A stretch of DNA of 64,000 nt from the NCBI GenBank assembly GCA_051294375.1, contig CM119267.1, positions 19,853,546 to 19,917,545 on the forward strand, written 5' to 3'. Numbering within the stretch: the first letter of the stretch is position 1; each line of letters begins with the position of its first letter. Shown here piece by piece: positions 58,370 to 64,000 of this stretch. The stretch comes from Paraspadella gotoi (lineage: Eukaryota > Chaetognatha). The notes beneath the pieces were generated by a model that saw only the letters and a list, made by a program, of their open reading frames with translations, was not told the DNA's origin and made no database searches. Both the position numbers and the translations under genes were made by a program.

Positions 58370-58520
58370 TTAGCGCTTAACTTTACCGTTGGACTTCCTA
58401 TTTAATTCACTGACTATTAATCGTATCGTGGCCTCGCTGCCCCCGGCCTCGTAAAGATGAAATAATTCTCTGACGCTGGAATTAAAGCCATGGTTTGCAA
58501 TTCCAACTGCTTTTTAAAAT
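58370..58520 (-). CDS. Possible terminal exon of an unassigned minus-strand gene
   Basis: Open frame ending in TAA at 58370-58372 that reads NSSVRELFHLYEAGGSEATI and RLIVSELNRKSNGKVKR. Composition and heptad-like spacing look protein-coding and the base composition stands out from the AT-rich surroundings. A possible upstream exon at about 58723-58791 reads FCLKSLDGLCVDEVFNGDAE and ends at GAG|GTGAAT, but the phases do not join cleanly. No family recognised. Confidence 0.35.
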
Positions 58521-59109
58521 TACACCACTTTCTATAAAAATTACTAGATCGAAAAATTAGAAAATTGTCAAGAATTTATGAATTTATTTGTATACGTATT
58601 AAACCCGAAAATTCTCAACCTAAGTGGACGAAATGAAACCGCTGAATTTTTTTACAAACCAGAATAAGATTTAAGGAAAAAAAAAGCATGGAAATCTCGA
58701 AAAATCTAAAAATTCACCTCGGCGTCGCCGTTGAAGACTTCATCTACGCAGAGCCCGTCGAGACTTTTTAAACAGAAAGAAAACATTCGTCATAATCCAT
58801 CATCCGCCTGTCGTCGTTGTCGTTGTTGCCACTACCCTCTCTACCACCGCCGCCATTCCCGTTCATGAAATTAAAGAAAAGAAACAAGTTTGAGCAAAAA
58901 ATGTAGGATCTACCTACGATAATTAAGCGGTAATAAGCTGATCCGATGATAAATCACAGTAATTTATTCTTACTTTCAATTTGTGATTTTAACTGATCAA
59001 ATGACAAATCATAACATAACAAATCATAACAGACTTCTTTATAAATCTATGAAAAAATCTATAAATTGATATATTAATCTTTACCATAAGCTGCGCTAAT
59101 ACCAACTAT

Positions 59110-59375
59110 TTTGGTCAACTTGCATAATTTGATCAACTGACATAATTTGGTCAGCTGGCATAATTTGGTTAATAGGCATAATTTGGTCAACTGGCATAAT
59201 TTGGTCAACTGACGTAATTTGGTCAACTGGCATAATTTTTTGTCAACTGGCATAATTTGGTCAACTTGCTCAATTTGGTCAACTGACATAATTTGGTCTA
59301 CTGACATAATTTGGTCAACCGGCATAATTTAGTCAACTGTTATAATTTGGCCAACTGGCATAATTTGGTCAATCA
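59110..59375. repeat. 18-bp minisatellite TTTGGTCAACTGGCATAA
   Basis: About 14 imperfect tandem units. Confidence 0.9.
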
Positions 59376-59526
59376 ATCAATCAGAGAAAGATAGAGAAAA
59401 ACTTTTAAACTGGTAAAAATTCTGGTAAAATATCTCTCTCTCTCTGCGTTTTTTTAAAAAAAAATTGGAATTAGGATTGAACTCGTAAAATTATGCATCG
59501 CATTCGTTCATGTTATCATTTTGTAG

Positions 59527-59561
59527 GAGTCTACGCCGTTCTTAGAGATCGAGGAAGACTT
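59527..59561 (+). other. Possible exon running into the assembly gap
   Basis: An acceptor (ATCATTTTGTAG) is followed by an open frame reading ESTPFLEIEED up to the first N. It is short and may be part of an otherwise missing plus-strand gene; a second fragment near 63100-63157 (DSTSLKRLWPIILIDDSNG then a GTAAAT donor) could belong to the same one. Confidence 0.25.
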
Positions 59562-59586
59562 NNNNNNNNNNNNNNNNNNNNNNNNN
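59562..59586. other. Assembly gap (25 N)
   Basis: Run of 25 N adjoining the palindromic satellite; true length unknown. Confidence 1.
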
Positions 59587-59605
59587 AAAGAGAGAGATTA
59601 TCCTT

Positions 59606-60118
59606 CAAAAAGTATGCATACTTTGAAAAAGTATGCATACTTTGAAAAAAGTATGCATACTTTTGAAAAAAAAGTATGCATAACTTTGAAAAAAGTATGC
59701 ATACTTTGAAAAAAGTATGCATACTAAAAAAAGTATGCAAACTTTGAAAAAAGTATGCAAACTTTTAAAAAGTAGCATACTTTGAAAAAAGTATGCATAT
59801 TTAAAAAAAGTATGCATACTTTCAAAAAAAGTATGCATAGCTTCAAAAAAATATGCATACTTCAAAAAAGTATGCATACTTTGAAAAAAGTATGCATATT
59901 TTAAAAAAGTATGCATTACTTCAAAAAAGTATGCATACTTTGAAAAAGTATGCATATTTTAAAAAAGTATGCATACTTCAAAAAAGTATGCATACTTCAA
60001 AAAAGTATGCATATTTGAAAAAAGTATGCATACTTTAAAAAAAGTATGCATACTTTTTTCAAAGTATGCATACTTTTTGAAGTATGCATACTTTTTTTAA
60101 AATATGCAATACTTTTTT
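59606..60118. repeat. Palindromic satellite, unit AAAAAAGTATGCATACTTTG
   Basis: About 25 imperfect units of 19-20 bp, each centred on the 10-bp palindrome GTATGCATAC. Confidence 0.95.
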
Positions 60119-60119
60119 C

Positions 60120-60340
60120 AAAGTCACGTCACGTCAAATGAATGACTATCATCGCATCAATGAATGATTAATCATCCGATCAATGAAGGACTATCATCGC
60201 ATCAATGAATGATTATCATCGCATCAATGAATGATATCATCGCATCCATCTATTTGGTTATCATCGTATCCTTCGGTTATCTTCGCATCCAATATTTGTT
60301 ATCATCGCATCAATATTTGTTATCATTAAAAGTAGGCTCG
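60120..60340. repeat. ATCATCGCATCAATGAATG minisatellite
   Basis: Imperfect tandem units resembling the internal repeats of the two ATCTCGCCAGAC-ended elements (GGTTATCATCGCATCAAT), but without their termini. Confidence 0.75.
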
Positions 60341-60349
60341 ATCCCTATT

Positions 60350-60510
60350 GCTTTTAAGATTTTATTGAACGGTTTTGTCACTATCACATAACATAATTAA
60401 TTTCTTTCAAGAGATAAGATAAAGAGACTAACAAGGGACAAACGACGCCTAGAACGCCAATATCACAGGCGTGAAATTAAAACATTCATACAGACTGCGT
60501 TCTAAAACGT
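60350..60510 (+). mobile_element. Retroelement fragment
   Basis: TTATTGAACGGTTTTGTCACTA matches the leader after the LTR at 23287-23510 (ATTGAACGGTTCTGTCACTA). It is followed by a short basic frame RDKRRLERQYHRREIK then a stop. Diverged remnant. Confidence 0.45.
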
Positions 60511-63169
60511 AAAAATACGGTAAAGCCATGTTGAAATATGGTATTTATCTGGCCGGATCGCGCAGATCAATGTATTTTTTAATTGATGTCCTCATTGGAT
60601 AACCACGTCAACCATTTAATACAGACCGGAACGGCGCTTAAAAAAGCTTTTAGCGTGCAAAAACTTGATATCTTTCTATTTGCTCTAAATTTAATATAAA
60701 CTCTCTAAATTTACCCCCCGCGCTCTACTGAAACAGATAGTAAAAACAATACAGTTTCTTTCCGATGGTCTTAACAACAAAAAAAAATTGAAGGCTTGAC
60801 TATGCAGTTTTCACCTAAAAAACCAGTTCAATTTGATTGCTTTATCAAGCATTCAAGATTTCAAGAATTTAAACTTTTCTTTTTTTTTATCTAGTAGAGA
60901 AGACAAATAAGCTATCCGAAACTGTACTGATATGTATGATTTGTTCTATTTTACAAAAGATCAAGCAGGTTTTTTGGGAAAAGGGAAAAAACGGTCTGAC
61001 CAGTTCATTAAATACCATTTTTGGGCATGATAAAATGGGTATTTCGATCGCGCTCTACCTCCGTGGCTTCCCAAGACGCCAAGTTTTTCGAAATCTACCC
61101 ATATTGATATAATTTATATGGGCGCTTGACTAATGCAGTTTTGAATAGAAGTGAAATATAAAGGAATCTTGATCGGAACTTCGATTCGAACGATGCGCAG
61201 CCTATCATATCTATAGTCGGATTTTTTTGAAACTTAATATTAACAATATTGCCATTATTCTACCTTGGCCGGTATAAGAATATATTAAAAACCTCGGGCT
61301 TTGTTCGTCAGAGCTTAGTTAGCGGTAGCCGACCAAATTCAAATTTTAATGGGAACAGCATTAAACTAATCCATTATTGGTATTAATTATTGTGTTAAAA
61401 TATTTTTTTGCAAAAATGTTCCGAACCATGAGTAATTCGCTAATTAATATTATTATATTAGGGGAGACTAATCATTAAGGTGGTTAAGAATTGCATTAAG
61501 CACCTGCTCAAACAAAATTTAGACATTTTTAAAAAAAATTGAATAGACAAATTTTTTTATATTACTCCATACTCAATATATAATTTTTAAATATTTATTT
61601 ATAAATAGGAAAGGCTAAAAATTTTTTTTGGATTTTTTGATTTTTAAGATCAGATTCAGGTAGCTTGCAAAAAGTTGTCTACACAAAGTATAATTTCTTT
61701 TTTCGATATTTTAATCATAAGTATGCGAAAATATGAAAAACTATTTATAATCATCATCATCATCATTTTTCGATAATTTTATTACTTTTTCTTAATTTTG
61801 ACCAGAAAACATAAATATTTTGGAAAGTTGTAGTTAAATTTTTTTATTTAACTTTTTATGCTCTATCAGAATCCATCAAAAAAAGTTAAGATTGATTAAA
61901 AATTTTTTTTATCATTATATAGTAATATTGTAATTTTAATAGCAACAATAAAAGCATTAAAATCGAACTTTTTTAAAAAATTCTTTTTTTACCTAAAAGT
62001 AGCCTTCAAGAATAAAGTTTTGAACCCCCGCCCCTATTGAATTTAATTTCATAGTAGATTTCTAATTATATTGCTATATAATGTCAAAATTTTTTTTGGG
62101 ATATTTTAAATTTTTTTAATTGATTCTGATAGAGCTTAAAAGTTAAGCAAAAAATATAATTACAACTTTTTAAAATTTTGATGTTTTATTATTAAAATTT
62201 AGTAAAAACTGCTAAAATCATCGGATGATGATGATGATGATGAATTTTTAAGGTTTTTCTCAATTTAAACCACTTATCATCAAAATATTGGAAAAAGAAT
62301 TATACTTTGTATAGATAACTTTTCATAAGCTATTTGAATCTGCTTTTAAAAATAAAAAATTCAAAAAAAAATTTTTGACATTTCCTATCTATAAATAAAT
62401 ATTAAAAAATTAATTACTAATGCTTCTTGCATTTTAGAAAATTTTGCTCCATTGAAAGTTTTCTCAGAAATGTATGAATTTTCATTTGGAAAGGTTCCCA
62501 AATCAAACTTCTGCTTCTGACCCACCCCATTGACGAAGTTTGGCTCTAGCTTAGTCCTAGTCTTTTGGTTTTCTAATTTAAACTCTTTTCCACTCCTACA
62601 CTTCCATCAAAAATTTATATCCAGCCTAATCACATACTTTTCTACCCACACACAAAATTTATCTATCAAATTTTTAATAAACATAATAAGTAAATATAAG
62701 TAAATGTCACTTTTGTTTTTTTCCATTTTAACTCATTTCCACTCGCACGATTCCATCGAAACTTTATATCCAGCTCAATCACACACTTTCCGACTCACAC
62801 ATTCCAATCCATCCATCCAATCACGAGTAATTGGAATTTAATACTATGGGGGGACGGACGTACATCGTTTTTTTTTCATAATTTATAATAATTCGATTTT
62901 CTGATATAATAAAAATAATTTACCGATAAGATTTTGGGGTGGGACCGACGGACCGACAAAGTGAATTATAGAATCTGCTGATAAGGTGATCTATCTCTGA
63001 GATATGGTCCCCCCCCCTCGAGTTCTTTAATTTTTTTCATCGATTTGTTTTGTTTTATGCACCTTCGAATGTTTGTTTACTTCTCAACTTTGGGTATTGA
63101 CTCAACTTCTCTAAAACGGCTCTGGCCAATAATCCTCATCGACGACAGCAACGGTAAATTTCCGGACTG

Positions 63170-63170
<1 letters not shown>
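60511..63170. other. AT-rich interval without supportable genes
   Basis: Apart from the fold-back element, only AT-rich sequence and short stop-filled frames on both strands. Confidence 0.55.
61583..62412. repeat. Large fold-back element
   Basis: Arms of about 310 bp (61583-61895 and 62105-62412) are imperfect inverted repeats. For example ACAAAGTATAATT at 61682 is mirrored near 62305, and the (CAT)n at 61752 by (GATG)n at 62225. The spacer is about 210 bp. AT-rich, no coding. Confidence 0.75.

Positions 63171-63175
<5 letters not shown>

Positions 63176-63230
<55 letters not shown>
63176..63230. repeat. (CT)n microsatellite
   Basis: About 27 CT units, 20 nt after a possible donor at 63154. 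Confidence 0.9.
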
Positions 63231-63234
<4 letters not shown>

Positions 63235-64000
63235 CAATGTATATAAAATCTAAAGTGTTTGCATTAACCGGATGAGAAAAACAACAAAACCCAAGCTCGA
63301 TAACAAACTTTTACGACTTCGTTGTCCCTACTCGATTCTTCCAGAAACGAGAAAACGAGGAAAAAAATTGCGAAGAAACCCTTTTTTTCTACTCGGAAGG
63401 ATCAAACGTTTTTTTTTTAAACGCGGATATTTTTTTGTCAAATTTGGTTCGATTTCCACTTAAATCTGTTATTTGCTGAACTTATTTCTCACAAACTTTT
63501 CTTAATTTATAAGATTCACGTGAGTTTCGATAAGAGAGAAATATTTCGATAAGATGTCGGAACTGATCGTCCGGGTCGTGAACGAATATGAGTCGATGGG
63601 ATCCGAACCACCTTGTCAAACATTTTTACTCCTCCTGACGCTCTGTAAACAATCTCTCAACTTTTGTTAAAAGAATCATCCGTCTACATTAAGGCGTAGT
63701 AAAATTTCTAAATTTAACTTTAATTACAATTTTAAAAGTGAGGAACGAATAACATAATACTAATGAACTTTTATGTATAAACAAATTTAAAATTATAAAT
63801 TTTACAATTTATGCAGTAGGCCATATTCATACATAGTAGTACTATTAGTACTAATCCAATAAATGTTTGAATAAAGAATAAAGAATTTGTAAAAATGATT
63901 TATATTTTATTTAATCAATCTTAACGAGAATTCAAATCTGCTATCAAAATTAAGAAGATTTTATAAACGTAATACTATATATAAATATAGCCTACTGCGA
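63231..64000. other. Unassigned right end
   Basis: Mostly AT-rich. A GC-richer patch at 63553-63650 is open on both strands (plus MSELIVRVVNEYESMG; minus MFDKVVRIPSTHIRSR after an acceptor TTGTTTACAG). Neither can be preferred. Confidence 0.35.

Noticed and set aside
59606-60118. CRISPR-like array of short repeats
   Set aside because: Units are contiguous palindromic satellite repeats without unique spacers, in eukaryotic DNA with spliced genes; not CRISPR.

Overview
The window is animal nuclear DNA, from an invertebrate or other compact-genome metazoan. The genes have short introns (mostly 50-100 bp, GT-AG with a few GC-AG), and the set is typically metazoan: MOS, DMTF1-like, MLX, DZIP1, CCDC14-like, DALRD3 and an alpha-tubulin ending EEY. 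I cannot place the phylum. There is one 25-base assembly gap at 59562-59586.

Layout. From about 49.3 kb down to base 1, every gene I can support lies on the minus strand, about 21 in a row, head to tail and often only 50-400 bp apart. In transcription order they are: CCDC14-like, a small mitochondrial-type membrane protein, PISD, DALRD3, ACAA2, MLX, REV3L, a CyaB-like CYTH protein, RPL14, EXOSC4, an unrecognised membrane protein, MOS, alpha-tubulin, intronless BLM, two tandem DMTF1-like genes, a hypothetical acidic protein, DHX57, EIF3H, RPL29 and a partial FG-GAP beta-propeller gene cut by the left edge. Several start codons sit 10-40 nt downstream of a strong 3' splice site. The clearest case is DALRD3, whose acceptor is only 42 bp after the PISD stop. 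This suggests polycistronic transcription with spliced-leader trans-splicing, which is inferred and not proven. From 49.4 to 58.0 kb the genes are on the plus strand: a small unassigned gene, TRMT112 and DZIP1. From 58.0 to 64.0 kb the sequence is mostly repeats with a few possible exons.

Mobile DNA. A hAT-type non-autonomous element with a perfect 8-bp target duplication, and an LTR with its primer-binding site, both lie in one 1.9-kb alpha-tubulin intron. A dispersed element with ATCTCGCCAGAC ends lies in introns of both MLX and DZIP1; the MLX copy carries a truncated gag-like retrotransposon fragment. Fold-back elements, (GA)n arrays, an 18-bp minisatellite and a palindromic GTATGCATAC satellite make up the rest.

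Gene functions cover DNA damage and recombination (BLM, REV3L), transcription (MLX, two DMTF1-like), translation and tRNA/RNA handling (RPL14, RPL29, EIF3H, EXOSC4, DALRD3, TRMT112, DHX57), lipid metabolism (PISD, ACAA2), meiosis (MOS), and cilium/centriole (DZIP1, CCDC14-like, alpha-tubulin). No single pathway links them. The shared features are orientation and tight packing.
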